A stretch of 64,000 nt of DNA from Melanocharis versteri (lineage: Eukaryota > Chordata > Aves > Passeriformes > Melanocharitidae): the NCBI GenBank assembly GCA_013397845.1, contig VZTG01001095.1, forward strand, positions 62,001 to 126,000, in the 5' to 3' direction. The notes under the pieces are model-generated. The model did no database searches and had not been told where the DNA came from. It worked only from the letters and a program-made list of their open reading frames with translations. A program made the translations under genes and the position numbers. Each line of letters starts with the position of its first letter. The stretch's first letter is position 1. Shown here piece by piece: positions 48,749 through 62,192 of this stretch.

Positions 48749-48802
48749 GGAGAAACAATTCTCTGTTGGAGAAACAATTCTCTATCAGAGAAACAATTTC
48801 CA
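48749..48802 (+). repeat. 19-bp tandem repeat, three copies
   Basis: Unit 'ggagaaacaattctctgtt' at 48749, repeated at 48768 with two changes and partly at 48787 ('agagaaacaatttcc'). The unit itself is close to a palindrome (gagaa...ttctc), so each copy could fold back. Confidence 0.85.
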
Positions 48803-51800
48803 ATCCCAGATGAAGCATACCAGACTCAGACATTTCTCTAGCTAATATCAAATTCATATTTAATGGTCACCACCATCCCAAGCAAATCCTGAGCCACAAG
48901 AAAAACACAAAGGCAACACTCAGATCTTGTCAGTGTTGGCCTCCAAACTCACAAATTCTTCCACCTAATAGCAAATAAGTATCAAAATTTATTCTTATCC
49001 AACAAAGGATAGAAGGCATAAAAAGAGAACAGAAGTATTTGGGCAAAACCAAGACAGAACCTAGAACACTCCACGCCTTCTGGTGCAAAGAAGATGCTAG
49101 AGAATGATGGAAGTTTAGAAAAATTACTTAGTAAAAGGCATTTTACTAAGATACATTTTTCTTACAAAAGTGATTTTTTTAAAGAAGAAACATTCTACCT
49201 AACAAACCATCCAGCCTAGTGTAGACTCATAGCAGGATATGATGAACTGCCTCTAAGAGATGGTTATTTCCCTCCTCTGACAAAAGAGGGAGTCCAGACA
49301 GCTATCTCAGACTATTACCTAGCTTCGTTAGGTGAGAAGAATCTATTTACTCTGCACATAGTTACAGAGAAAATCAGTGTTGATGAATAAAAATTTGCAG
49401 TATAACCGATAAAGGCATAGATAATCTAATATGCATGGAAAAGTAGATATTCATAATCAGAACAAACTCCAGTTCTTAAGAGTGGAGGAAATACTGAGAT
49501 GATTCACCAAATATTATAAAAATTCTCTTTTTTAAGAAAACTCAAGTGTACTTTTTTCTTCTAAAAAACTATGCAGTGCATGTAAAAGGAATTCAAGTTG
49601 TTCTGTTTGATAATCTGTTTTATATGTTTAACTGCTTCTTGCACTAGTTCACTTTGGCTTATATACGAACGTATTTTTTCATCAATACTTTACTATGCAT
49701 AATCCTCATGTACCAGCACCAGTTTATCTGGCAAAAAGAAAAAAACAAGAGGGCAAGAAGCATTCCTTCAAAGGCCAATACTATTAGTGCAGGATTTTGC
49801 ATCAGGCAGAAGTTAATGTATGAGCATGAGAGATAAGTAGCATGTTTTTCAATATCATACTGTTATTATATTTCAGCCTCAAAATTTAGATACCATATTG
49901 TTTCTCCTCTCTGGATCAACTGGCCGAAAGGATACTAGAGGTATAAGATTATTTTTATCTTCTATTCTATAATGTTGTTTCAGCTTATACAACTGACTTC
50001 ATGTTTTCCTCTTTTCATCCAGTTTCTGCACAAAGCTTACCTCCCAACAGCTATCAGAGGGGCTGCCTGAACAGTCATTAGTTCTCAATAACAGAAGGCC
50101 TGAGCACATTAAACGTTGCTAATTACTGAGCCAGAAAACTAAGGAAGAGTGAGAACTCAGACTTGGGCTCAGTAACTCACATGGTTATTTTCATGGACTC
50201 TTCCCACAAAACCGCATTTAGATCCAGAATGATTGTACCTTTTGCTGTGCTTTCTGACTCAACACTTGGTACTCCATGTTGTCTCTCAAACCCTGAGGAT
50301 TTCCTAATTACTTTTTTTCATTTTCACCATACCACTCTAGGGATCCGTGCTTCCTTTTGTTACACTTGAGGATGAGAGAGAGCTCCCATAGGATTTTGTC
50401 AGTGATGGTACTCAAGCAGCTGGAAAGCTGATAGTGATTGACATCAGACACTCCACGTGCACTTTTAACAACTCAGCATGCAGCCCACACTGCACTCCCA
50501 ACCCTTACAAATATCAAAGACAAACAATCAGGACTGGTATTGAACCTACAACAGATCTGGCACTGCACAGAACTACGCCTCCAGGTCAGCCTTAGCTTCT
50601 CTTTTAAATAAGCAAATAAAGGTGTATTAAGTACACTCCTCACTTCTTTGTTTGTTTGGATATCCTTTGTTTTGAAATCATTAAAACTCTGTGAGCAAGA
50701 AATGGCTCTGTTGCAAGTAAATCAGTACTGAAAGCACCAGAAACAATGGACTCCAGTTTGTTTGTTTGTTTTGAAACCATGCCTTTTCTCTTTATTGGCA
50801 TCATCTGAAAGAAAAAAAAAAACAGAAGAGGGAGTTAGAAGAAGAAACAAATCCCTGAGAAAGAACACATGATTTAAAGGAGCAAGAAGAAAAAACCTCT
50901 AACAAAGGCTTTTCAGGCATGTGTATTTTCTCTTCTTCACATTTTCATTTCTATTAAGGAAGATTTTTGTGTTATATCAGTGCCATTTGGTTTTCAGTGA
51001 GAGGTACTGAAATCTTAATCTACAAATACCAGATACCAAAGATAAAAGCTATAATAAAATTTTTATTCCTAAATGCCACCAAAATTGACCTTCATTTTCA
51101 CCTGTGACATCCAAGCTTCAGAATTCTCGGCTAAGCACCTATTTGGATGCAAGTACCAAACAAAGAGATTCTGAAAATTTTGAAATTTTGGTCCTGCACA
51201 GGTATATAGGTCTATCTATCATCTTTTCTGGTGTTTTAGCTGAAGCAGGCTCAACCAATCAGAATGAGGAACAAGAAGCATGTGCATAGCTCTTTCATAG
51301 ATCAATCCTTAATTGTGATACAACAGACAAGTTATTTTAACCTCTTATTTATAAATCAATCTCTCCAATATGATGCACTTCAAAAATACGTAACATCCAC
51401 AAGATATAGGCAGATACTGAAGCTGATTTTGCTCTTTTCTTCACAGAGAAATCAACAAGATATAGAATATTTTCCTGCAAGAAATTCACTTGGTCTTGGT
51501 AGTCAGCTGTTGGTTGTCTATTTTAAGTGGGTTTTCTTTGAATGATGGTCCATGGTGCTGAGCATTTTTACCAGGCAGACCATGCTACTACAAGCACTAA
51601 TATCCTTCCCTGTGCATGTGCAGCTGTAGCTAAATTTTTGATTCTGTAGAGATATTTGTTTGTTTTGCTGACGTCTAGGTTGCATTTCCCTTTCTCTCTT
51701 ATTATTTAGTGTGATTCACACTGGGGACCACATCTAACTGGCAGCACTGAAAGAAACAGCAGCCAGAACTACAGATCATGACTTCAGTATCACAGACTTC

Positions 51801-54800
51801 ATGGAACTATGCTAAGTCAGGCTTCAAAAGAGGGCAGAACCGACCAAGACCCATACCAAAGAGGTGTGTTCATCTCACAGCCTGACTAATCTGTGCTAGC
51901 AGGCTTCTGACCTGCTATCCCACAGCAGCTTAGGATCACGGTTGAGTTTTCTCTTCTTCAAAATGTGAAATGAGGTTTCTGATCACTTTCTGGTTGTCCT
52001 TCCTGCACTCTCTGGAGACTCCTATCCAGCCAGCCCCTGCCAGAGAAATGCACAACCACTGCCAAGTGTCACCTGATGCCAGACACTTGTACAGCTTTTT
52101 CCTGAACTTTACCACATCCTTTTGTTGGGCTGGGAGTGCTCTAATATCATAATCTTGATTTTACTGCATAGGTTCCTGATGAATAAACAAACACATGAAC
52201 AAAAGAGCAAAAAATAGATAAATGCAAACAATGCTAATAAACTGAGAAAACTGAATGACAAAATTTGAGTATTATGCTTCTGACTGAGGGGTTTATGCTA
52301 GACTGGTTCATGTGCAGACACATGTAGGTAAAATCAGATTTTGATCTTCTATTTTTCAAAAATGTCCAGAATTTAAGAAACTGAAAAATGAGAACTTATA
52401 AGCACATTGTGCTCTTTTTCAATGGACAAATATTAATTTGTTTATGCTTCCTATGATCAGTTTGGTAAAGGTTAACCTTTTTATGGCACAGCTCCTTACA
52501 TGTATACAGATAAAGCATGCTGATGTTAACATTTTAAAAGCGCTTTTAACAGAAAAAATTGAATTATTCCTATTATTAGTAAAAAGTAAATGGTTCCTGT
52601 CATCTGCTCATTAAAGGCTGTTATATTTTAACACACATTACAGCAGAAACACTATTGATAGAATCATAACTTCTTGATCAATAAACTCTCATTTGCAAGA
52701 CTTCCACAAAAAGTGATGTGGCTTTTTAAAAAATGTTAATTTAAATACATTAAAATGTACTAAAAATGAACAATTCCTGAGAAAATAACTGCTTTGTTTC
52801 AACTTAGTGTATCTTAGATTTGGGTGATCAAGCTCTATCATGCCATTTTGAGACAATTTAGGTCATTTTGTGTCACTCTAATGACGCAAGAAGCATGTCA
52901 TCTCTAAAGGGTTGGTTTGGTCTTACAATGTTACATAGTTCATTTCAAACCACAGTCGATTCTTACTGGATTGTGTGCCACATGGAAAAATATCAAGATG
53001 AGAAGTTGTCAAGAACTGCCTGCCTGCTGCTCTTATGCAGTTACTGTTGCTAAATGAAGTTGCAGTCTTGTTTCTTCAAGTGTATTCAGCGCATCATTTG
53101 CAGTATGCCACTGACAATGTACATTCTATCCAGCAAATAAGTTTTCTCATAAAATATCCATCAAAACACACAACTTCTGAGCATGTCAAGCACTAGACTG
53201 TAAATTCAAATAGAATGGTTACCAAAAGCGCATTTTTCTGAAAGTAAGACATAATAAAAATATTAAAACCTCTCCACAATCTCTTGCATCTAATTTGCTC
53301 TTAATTTCAGAGTCCTTGAAATCTATTCAAAGATAAAGACAAGAGGATTCCAGATGTTGCATAAAATTTAATTTGATTTCCCAATTCACAACCAGGCATT
53401 CTGTTTGCTTCCTTTCAAATGATGAAAAGAACGACTTGGAAACACAAAATCACTTATGTTTTTCAACTTAAGAATTGACTCTTCTCTTTTTAAGTGAAAC
53501 ATTGAAATATTTTCTCTCTAGTTGATTACTTCCCCCCCTCAAGATGAAAGACAAATTACTCAAGTAAATGTGAAATTAAGTACCTACAATGAATATAAAC
53601 TTTCAATGGAAAGCTTTAAGACCAGGATTTTTGTCTCAGAAGTAACTATCTTCCATGTTTATGAATTTATTTTCTTGTCTGTGTGGAAACCTGGCATTCA
53701 TCCTTGCTGTAATACTGTGTCTACAAAGAGGCACTGGAAAAATTTAGCGCCCTGATGCTGAGATGGTGCTTCTGAGGACTGCCAAGCACATAGAGGAGAA
53801 AACAATTAAACAGTGCTAATACAGCAAATAACATGTGCCCATTTTAGAGTTGGTCTCCAAGGGAAAAAATGTAACTATTGTCAATACATCTGCTTTTTGT
53901 TTCATTTACACTTTGTGCTTTGAAGATGTTCAGGATTTCCTTCTATTAATGCAATGCTTGATCTGCAACATTTTTAATGTTATTTCTAATGAATTAACTG
54001 TATGTCATTGTTTTGCATTGTTTTTCTACAACATTATGCATTTATAGTAATTTATTCCCTGTGACACCTGATATTTGAGTACCTCAAATGCAAGCAGATA
54101 AAAAAAAAAAAAAAACACTTAATTATGTTTATACTTCAAAGCATCCTAAAGCAACTGCATATTAAAGTTCTACACATGATCTGTTATTTGTTATGTAGGC
54201 ATTGCAGAGGCCCATATTTATGCAGACTCACCATCTGATATATAAATATTCCTAGGAAAACATAACATGTGTAACAGTACCATGAAACACATTTTCACAC
54301 GGTCTTTTAATTTATGGCATTTCAAATCAAAAGAGAGGTTGTTCAGACAAGAAATAAAAATATTCCATGGGAAAGCAATATACGAAGGAGAAGCTACTGA
54401 AATGCATGTTTTGGGCACAGAGTATAAAATAATAAATCCCATATTGTTTAAAATCTATATAAGATCAGCTAACCTGATCTTTTAAAGTTGTTTCCAGTTC
54501 ATGCTCACCATGTGTGGTGCTTCCCTGTGGCTTGTGATTTTACTTCAGTGGTAGAGAGAGGAAACCAGCAAAGCTCGGTAACGATACCGCATAGCTCAAT
54601 GTAACCATGGAAGCATTTGTCCACTTGTCAGAGCCTCTCCAGAACGATTCAACCATTCATTTCATTGAATCAATATTAAAGCTTTTAAGATTTATTACTT
54701 GAGGGAGGAGGAAAACTAATAAAACAAACTCCTTGTTGCTTCCCATTAAATACAACTTGTCAAAGTAGGCATATTAATACCTTGTAAACACTTTACTGAT

Positions 54801-57129
54801 GCCATGTGGGCTATGTTACTGTCTCTCCTGATGAAGATTACTAGTAATGCATTTGCATTCACATGCCTGATACTCACTGAAAGAACTTAAAGGTTTCTGA
54901 CATGTTCTGCTGTCCTGTATAGAAGCTGAATCAAATAGAAAGACAAAAGTTGGAAGAAAACAAGGGTGGAAGGAATCTACTTTAAAATTCATGAAAATGC
55001 TCCCTTCAAAGAGTCTGTTTCTACTAGATCATTCTCGTATTTATCTCATAAACTGAATATTTGTTATCATTGGTTAAGTGCTTTAAAAATTTGAATGGGA
55101 TGATTTATTTTACAAGTATTTTCATATTTGTTAAAATATGTTATACTTATCTAAAAATGACAGAGGTGAAATTGAAGCAAACATATTTTGTATGAAAAAC
55201 AACCATTTCTTAAGCTGTATACTGATAAGTATTTGAGATTACAAATAGCTATATATATTTTTGTTGTAATCAATTTTATATTGAAAATTTGAAAACAAGC
55301 ATAGTAAGATGTTTAAAACTGCAATATTATTATTAATATCAGGAGAAGAGAGTATTAACCCAAGAGTTTCATGTACACCCACATGCCATTACAGGTGACA
55401 ATCGAAGGCACATTAAACACAGAGTTCAAATATTTGTCAATGGCAGGCTGCGGACGTCACACCTGTTCCTGTATCAAAAATTTGTATGACTCCGAATCAG
55501 ACCCTTTACCATGAGATAACCTCCCTGGTTCTGGATAAAAAGCTTCTCAGCCTATACCCCTATTCCAGCCAGAAGGAGCTTAAAACAAAGGATGAAAGTA
55601 ATGATAGGATATTTCAGAGTACTCTCTTCCTTGCCTAGAGGCCTCTGTTCACATGGTAAGAACAGTAGAGGCATGAAAGAGGCAGCTGCAGAGCTGACAG
55701 GATTGCAGGGATACCCAGGCCAGTATGAGGGCACTTTCCCACCCAGTGGAATGACATCAAAGGACAGTTTGCCAAAGAAAGCTTTTCTCAGCTGTAGCTG
55801 TAGGTAGCAATGTACCAATACAGAATATATCCACTGTAGAAACTTGTAAGCCAGTGAGCTTGTAAGTGAGGAAAGTTTGTATCAACTAAGATACAACCTT
55901 TGTCAATGTGGTATATAATATAAGCATGTTTAAAGGGTTATATCACCAAGCTCAGAAACACAGGTTTACAGACTTCTGCCCTACAGAATGCACAATTACA
56001 TAGCAACAAAGCAGCAATGGAGCTACTTTAGGATTTTATCTCCGTGTGTGACTGGATCTTACGGCTTTTACTCACCCATCCCAAAGTGAGTGTTCCCTTC
56101 CTTCAGGCTGGATGTGTCCTGCAGGCATCCCTGCCAGTGATGGATCCACACAGAAGCTACCTGCAGCCTCAGGCCTGCCCCACTGGCCCAGGACCCAGCA
56201 GCATTTTATACTCTTTTGTATGCCAATGTGTACTGAAGTCAATTACAACCATCAGAGCTCTCCCATTCCTCCTGTAATTCCTTCCTGGTGTGGCTCTTAG
56301 GACAAATCACACTGACCATCAGAGACAACTGCAAGAGGGGAAGATGTAGAAACCCTACTATCTTTTTTCACTGTCACAAAATTTCATTATGAAGACATGA
56401 AAATATTGGTATTATGTAGTTCAACATGGGCTAAAAATAGATCTCCTCAACACTTTCTCCCTGTAAATACAAAACTCACAACTGGACGTTTGTGATACCA
56501 ATATAGTGGAAAGGGAATGAGAGTATTACAGTGATACAGCTCACCTGGTAAGCTGGTTCCTTTAAAAAAAGTCATGTTAACACTGCTGAATACCTTCAAA
56601 GCTAAAATAAAGGTCTTCTGAATCATTTTTGTCTGAAAAAATTCAAGCAGAGAAGCAGTTCATCCTAAGTGTCCAATGTGATTCTGTGACTGGGAAAGAA
56701 AAAACAAACATGCATCATCTTCAGATACAACAACAGCAGATCACTGACAAGTAGTTGAGGTGGTGGAATTACTTTTGCACATGGCACTAAAGGGGTGGAT
56801 ATTTGAAATTGCATAAATACTGGTGTCTGCATTTTAAAAACAATGCTGAAACCCGCAGAGGATCTAAAAAAATCAAATTCCCCAAAACCAAGATCCAGAG
56901 AAAGCACAGAACAGAAGTCAACAAATTCCGAATGCTTAATTAATTAAAAACAAATGAGATTAAGACCTGAGGACAGTGCAAATATTCCCTCAGAACAAAA
57001 ACAAAATAAATACTGAAAGGTTTCCTTACTTTACTCAGGGAAAACATATGAAATACTAACAGCTATTGACTGAATTTATTACAGAGTCATGCAGCAAAAA
57101 TTGGAAAGAATCTATGATAATCTTTAAAG

Positions 57130-57220
57130 CAAACAAACAAAAGCCAAAACCCAACCAACTAAAAAACCCCAAGAAAAAACTCCAAACAACCAAAAAAAAA
57201 CCCCAAAACCCACCCCAAAA
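57130..57220 (+). repeat. A/C-rich low-complexity tract
   Basis: About 90 bases of 'aaac', 'ccaa', 'aaaccccaaa' and 'caccccaaaa' units with almost no T and only isolated Gs. Confidence 0.85.
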
Positions 57221-57764
57221 GTAATTCCAATTACTACATTAGTAGTAAAACACTTATTTATCAATAGGAATTCCAAATCTAATAACAAAATCCATCTGTA
57301 AGCAATTTGAAAGAAATTTTCAAGAAACTATACTGAATTTTTGCATACTGTTTTTACCATAACTGGATGGGTTTCCTGACAGATTTTCTTAAGAGGCTAC
57401 TTAAGCAGTAAATCAGAATTAAATATGCAGTTATTTACAGTTTTTTGAAAATAAAATATCAAACAACCAATGCACCCTACTGGTTGCACTGTGGAAGGCA
57501 CACAGCATATTTCTATTATGGATACTCATTAAATTAATACAGTTAATTAAAAAAATTAGTGATTCCTGTCAAGTAACCAAAGGGGAACAGCAAATATGTA
57601 AAATATAACATAGGGAAAATACAGACTCAATGCAATGATATTTTTTAATTTACTGTAATTTAAACCATAACAATAATAAATTAAACCATTAAATTTTGTG
57701 GTCATTTTTAACCCATTTTTATTGTTGGACCCTTACTAACTAAAAAGGATTTATGGTAATTTTG

Positions 57765-57830
57765 AGGATCAATGGTTAGACTTAATGATATTAAGGGTCT
57801 TTTTCAACCTAAACAATTCCATGATTATAG
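57765..57830 (+). mobile_element. CR1 LINE 3' tail
   Basis: 'atggttagacttaatgatat', 'taagggtctttttcaaccta' and 'acaattccatgattatag' match the diagnostic CR1 ending ('ttggacttgatgatctta...gtcttttccaacct...gattctatgattct'). Only the terminal 65 bases are recognisable, with substitutions that suggest an old copy. Confidence 0.75.
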
Positions 57831-59949
57831 CCAAATGTACACATGCAAATATTTCCACTGAAGAACAGACTATGCAGTGTCTGTAGATTTAGCATTATTT
57901 GCTTCTTGCATACTTTTATACAGATCCTAAGAAATTCCTCTTACTGCATCTTACAGTCACATTTTAACAACTTCCTTTGGTATTTAGTGGAGCTGCAGAG
58001 CTACCTTGACATTACTATTTCCTATAATTTTACTACCATTCCCAGTTCCCAAGCAGGGAAGCAGAGACAGACAAAGGCTCTATATGTATTTCTGTGTGAA
58101 TCTCTTAATGAGTCATAATTTATCACGTTATTCAAGCAATTAAAACACACTTTGACACTAGCTATCTAAGTGTAAATCTAGCCTGGTGGTACCAAATCAT
58201 AGAATGACTTACAAAAACAGTGGTGGCACATGACATACGGTAACTTTCAGATGGAAAGAATATATTTGGGAAATTTTTTTAACAAAAAATGACTAACAAG
58301 TTATACCAGCCCTTCTACATCTTCCTTACAATTCCTTTCTATTAATTTCTTAAGATCTTCCTAATATTTCTATGTGTATATACTTAACTTCCTAGCTTTT
58401 ATCAAGCCACACAAGAAATAACATGACCAAGAGGAATGTGGTACAGATCCAGGCAGTTGCTGTTGGAATGCCATGCTGTGATTAACACTGACCCTGCTGC
58501 TCATTGAGAATGCACTATTAGGATATGCAAAGTAACTTACATGGGAATAGAGAATGGCTGTATTCCTATTAGCATTCATGGGCGCTATGCAGCTCCAGTC
58601 TTGTTCATCAAGTTTGGAATATATCCTTTTGTTATTGATGGGAAAATGTCACCAGCTACAAACGGTTACACACAGGGGTGTAGCAGGGTCAAAGCAAACT
58701 CCAATACTTTCCTTCCCCTTCTAAGGCAGAGTGCTGCTTCAGCAGTTCTTTTCTGACCTGATGGTACACCTCTGTAGATAAAAGAAATGGTGAAATTCCC
58801 TATCCTGATCTTTGCTGTAGCCTCACCACCCAAAGATTAAAGAAAACCTCCAAAAGGATATTCAATTAGTGGTGTGCGATTGGGACAATCATTAGACACT
58901 ATGGCAGGCATCCTTGCATATGAAGCGTGACTTGAAATTCCTCTACAGATCGACCCACAGCTCTGATGAGTCTCATAAAACAGTCTTTCAAAAGCATGAA
59001 TAGGGTCTGAGTAATCTGTTTCCCAGCTACAGACAACTACAGTTACTTCACTTCTGTTACTGAAAGCTTCCTTTAAAAAACAAAACAAAACTGCTTGGTG
59101 CTGCAATTATTGCTTGCCAGATAAGGCATGACACCTCTTAAGAGATGAAATCCTAAATCACTAAGTTAAAATCAATTTTCTTCAATCTGAGATCCCACAA
59201 GAAAACTTTGGGTTTATGGGAATTTAATTCAATTTTATAATCTTCAACATTGCTCTTTCCAGAAATAGAGTTGTGGAAGATTCATTCTACTTCCATTTAG
59301 CATCCCCAGAAAAACAAAATCATTCTGGGACTCCTACAAATATGTTCACACATTTGTCATGTAACCTGACAATCCAAGCTTGTCTTCGTTGGATAGTGGC
59401 TTCTATGGGAGGCTGTATTTAAGCCTTCAGCGCAACTGTGCTAATCAGCACAAGCTGTGCTTCTGACCCATGATAAAAACAGACAGCTTATTTCTGAGCA
59501 GGCTTTGGGAAGATGCTACAAAAGAAGAAAATAAATTCCCTGTCTAGGAGAAACCACACTGTTCACAGTTAATCACACCTGAAACACTCAGCAAGGAAAA
59601 CATTATGTGGGTCCAAGTGTCAAGAAAATATCCTTATCTAGGCTACTAAATGGTTTAGAAAGTGTCCGGACTTGCAAGAAACGTTTGTTTGAGGAAATTC
59701 TAACTACAGTAGGTATCTGCTGGGCTATTTTAACAAATGCAGAATAAGAAAGCCTGAAAATTAGCTTCGATTAAGTAGGCCCAACTTCCTGCAGGAATGA
59801 AATCACATTTAAATGCTAGTAAGATCCCATGCTTTTTCACAAACGGCAGTGATCAGACCTGCATTAAATGGGCAGTTAGTTATTTTATGCTGACTTCTGT
59901 ACCTGAGAATACTTATATTCTTTCTGGCAAACCTCTATGCTCTTGAGAC

Positions 59950-60998
59950 AAACGTAGTGCTCTTGTTGTTGATGCCATTTGGCTAGGGAGTACCTAGACA
60001 GTCTTGGAAACACCTTTATTGTAACTGATCCACCCCTCATCCACAACAGAATACCATTTTAAGGTAGACACAGACAAATGTATGTATGTGTATGTATAAA
60101 TATATATATATAAAATAGGCTAAGACACAAGAACACAATGCACCTTCACAGTTTGTTTTACAATACCTAGAAATGTGGCTTCAATTAAGCTTCTGTGGGT
60201 GTGAATGTGACACTTCATAGAGCTACACAATTGTTAGCTCTTATTTTTATGTCTTCAAACTCAAGTCATCTAGTTTTCAAAAGTAAAGCCGTAAAAAAAT
60301 TCTTTTTTAATATCGAACACATTTCTAACCACTTTGGTTGTTTAGGAAAGTCTGGAGACATTGTATAGCAAGGCTCAAAAACAAAATTAAAAAAACCCTT
60401 TATTTAAAATTACCTTAAGATTAATCTATTTAGGAACCAGACCTGCAAACACATTCATCTTCTATGATTTTTTTATAACATATTTAGCCTAACCTTAGAA
60501 GCGTCAGTTTTTTAAGAAATACTGTTCTTGCTCCTGCTCTAATAAAAAACTTCCCTCTAAGGCTGTGTCAGGAGAAAGCCACACTAGATTAAATTTCCTA
60601 GTTAGACTGGGACATCCGCCTATTGCCTCAGCACCCCAAAAGCTTCTGACCGTCCGTCAGAGCAAAAATGATTCCTCTAGGGAAGGAAAGGGCGTAATTT
60701 GTGGCACCTCTCTTGTGAGAAAGATCTATCAGCGCGGGCCGCACGTCTGTACCTCTGCAGTACTAGTCCAGAGTGGACACCTGTGAAGGGATATAAAGAA
60801 ACTGTCTGGCAACTTCTGAGGGTGCAGCAAGGCGGTAAGAGCCAGGCGGGACTAAGAGACACAGAATGTGGAGAGGAGCTGCGAACGCTAGGCAAAAAGG
60901 GTCTCAGAAGAACCCTCTCATTGACCCAAATACATGACAACTTCGTCGGAGCAGACTCCGTTTCTCCAGAAGGAGGATCAGCAAGAGCGATGTATTAA
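59950..60998 (+). repeat. Direct duplication, copy 1 (1,049 bp)
   Basis: Matches 61144-62192 at a constant offset of 1,194 bases, including a TA/TATG microsatellite of the same length; I saw no difference by eye. It ends directly against the N at 60999. Most likely the end of one contig whose overlap with the next was not merged. It holds no gene. Confidence 0.95.
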
Positions 60999-61143
60999 NA
61001 GTAGAGCCACGGCCCGGGCAAGGCAGGGCACTGCTCTGCTCTCACCTCCCCTCGGCTGCGGGGCCGGCGGTTGCTGCTCCGGGAGGGAGCTGGGCGGGGG
61101 CGAAGAGGAGGGGCCGGCGTGGGGCTCCCCGCGGAGGGCGCCN
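60999..61143. other. 143-bp GC-rich piece between two single-N gaps
   Basis: Bases 61000-61142 are flanked by N at 60999 and 61143. The piece is strongly GC-rich and CpG-bearing, unlike the AT-rich duplicate on either side. It resembles CpG-island DNA and probably belongs to the nearby LYSMD3 promoter region or elsewhere, placed here by scaffolding. I see no exon in it. Confidence 0.8.
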
Positions 61144-62192
61144 AAACGTAGTGCTCTTGTTGTTGATGCCATTTGGCTAGGGAGTACCTAGACAGTCTTG
61201 GAAACACCTTTATTGTAACTGATCCACCCCTCATCCACAACAGAATACCATTTTAAGGTAGACACAGACAAATGTATGTATGTGTATGTATAAATATATA
61301 TATATAAAATAGGCTAAGACACAAGAACACAATGCACCTTCACAGTTTGTTTTACAATACCTAGAAATGTGGCTTCAATTAAGCTTCTGTGGGTGTGAAT
61401 GTGACACTTCATAGAGCTACACAATTGTTAGCTCTTATTTTTATGTCTTCAAACTCAAGTCATCTAGTTTTCAAAAGTAAAGCCGTAAAAAAATTCTTTT
61501 TTAATATCGAACACATTTCTAACCACTTTGGTTGTTTAGGAAAGTCTGGAGACATTGTATAGCAAGGCTCAAAAACAAAATTAAAAAAACCCTTTATTTA
61601 AAATTACCTTAAGATTAATCTATTTAGGAACCAGACCTGCAAACACATTCATCTTCTATGATTTTTTTATAACATATTTAGCCTAACCTTAGAAGCGTCA
61701 GTTTTTTAAGAAATACTGTTCTTGCTCCTGCTCTAATAAAAAACTTCCCTCTAAGGCTGTGTCAGGAGAAAGCCACACTAGATTAAATTTCCTAGTTAGA
61801 CTGGGACATCCGCCTATTGCCTCAGCACCCCAAAAGCTTCTGACCGTCCGTCAGAGCAAAAATGATTCCTCTAGGGAAGGAAAGGGCGTAATTTGTGGCA
61901 CCTCTCTTGTGAGAAAGATCTATCAGCGCGGGCCGCACGTCTGTACCTCTGCAGTACTAGTCCAGAGTGGACACCTGTGAAGGGATATAAAGAAACTGTC
62001 TGGCAACTTCTGAGGGTGCAGCAAGGCGGTAAGAGCCAGGCGGGACTAAGAGACACAGAATGTGGAGAGGAGCTGCGAACGCTAGGCAAAAAGGGTCTCA
62101 GAAGAACCCTCTCATTGACCCAAATACATGACAACTTCGTCGGAGCAGACTCCGTTTCTCCAGAAGGAGGATCAGCAAGAGCGATGTATTAA
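61144..62192 (+). repeat. Direct duplication, copy 2 (1,049 bp)
   Basis: Second copy of 59950-60998. It starts directly after the N at 61143 and continues without a break into the LYSMD3 CpG island, so this copy is the one anchored to the gene. It is AT-rich on the left and more mixed on the right (62000-62192). Confidence 0.95.

Larger units (their letters stand above)
48661..59949. other. Intergenic DNA between ADGRV1 and LYSMD3
   Basis: About 11 kb of mainly AT-rich DNA with no convincing gene. Seen within it: a 19-bp triple tandem repeat (48749-48802), TTTG and poly-A runs (near 50752 and 54100-54115), an A/C tract (57130-57220) and a CR1 tail (57765-57830). Blocks near 55680-55800 and 56040-56300 are GC-richer but unidentified. 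Confidence 0.8.

Noticed and set aside
51990..52150. Slightly GC-richer patch as a possible exon
   Set aside because: No acceptor/donor pair with a conserved-looking frame and no neighbouring exon.
60565..60998. Open frames repeated identically in both duplicate copies, considered as a tandem gene pair
   Set aside because: The identity is explained by the assembly duplication; the frames show no family features.
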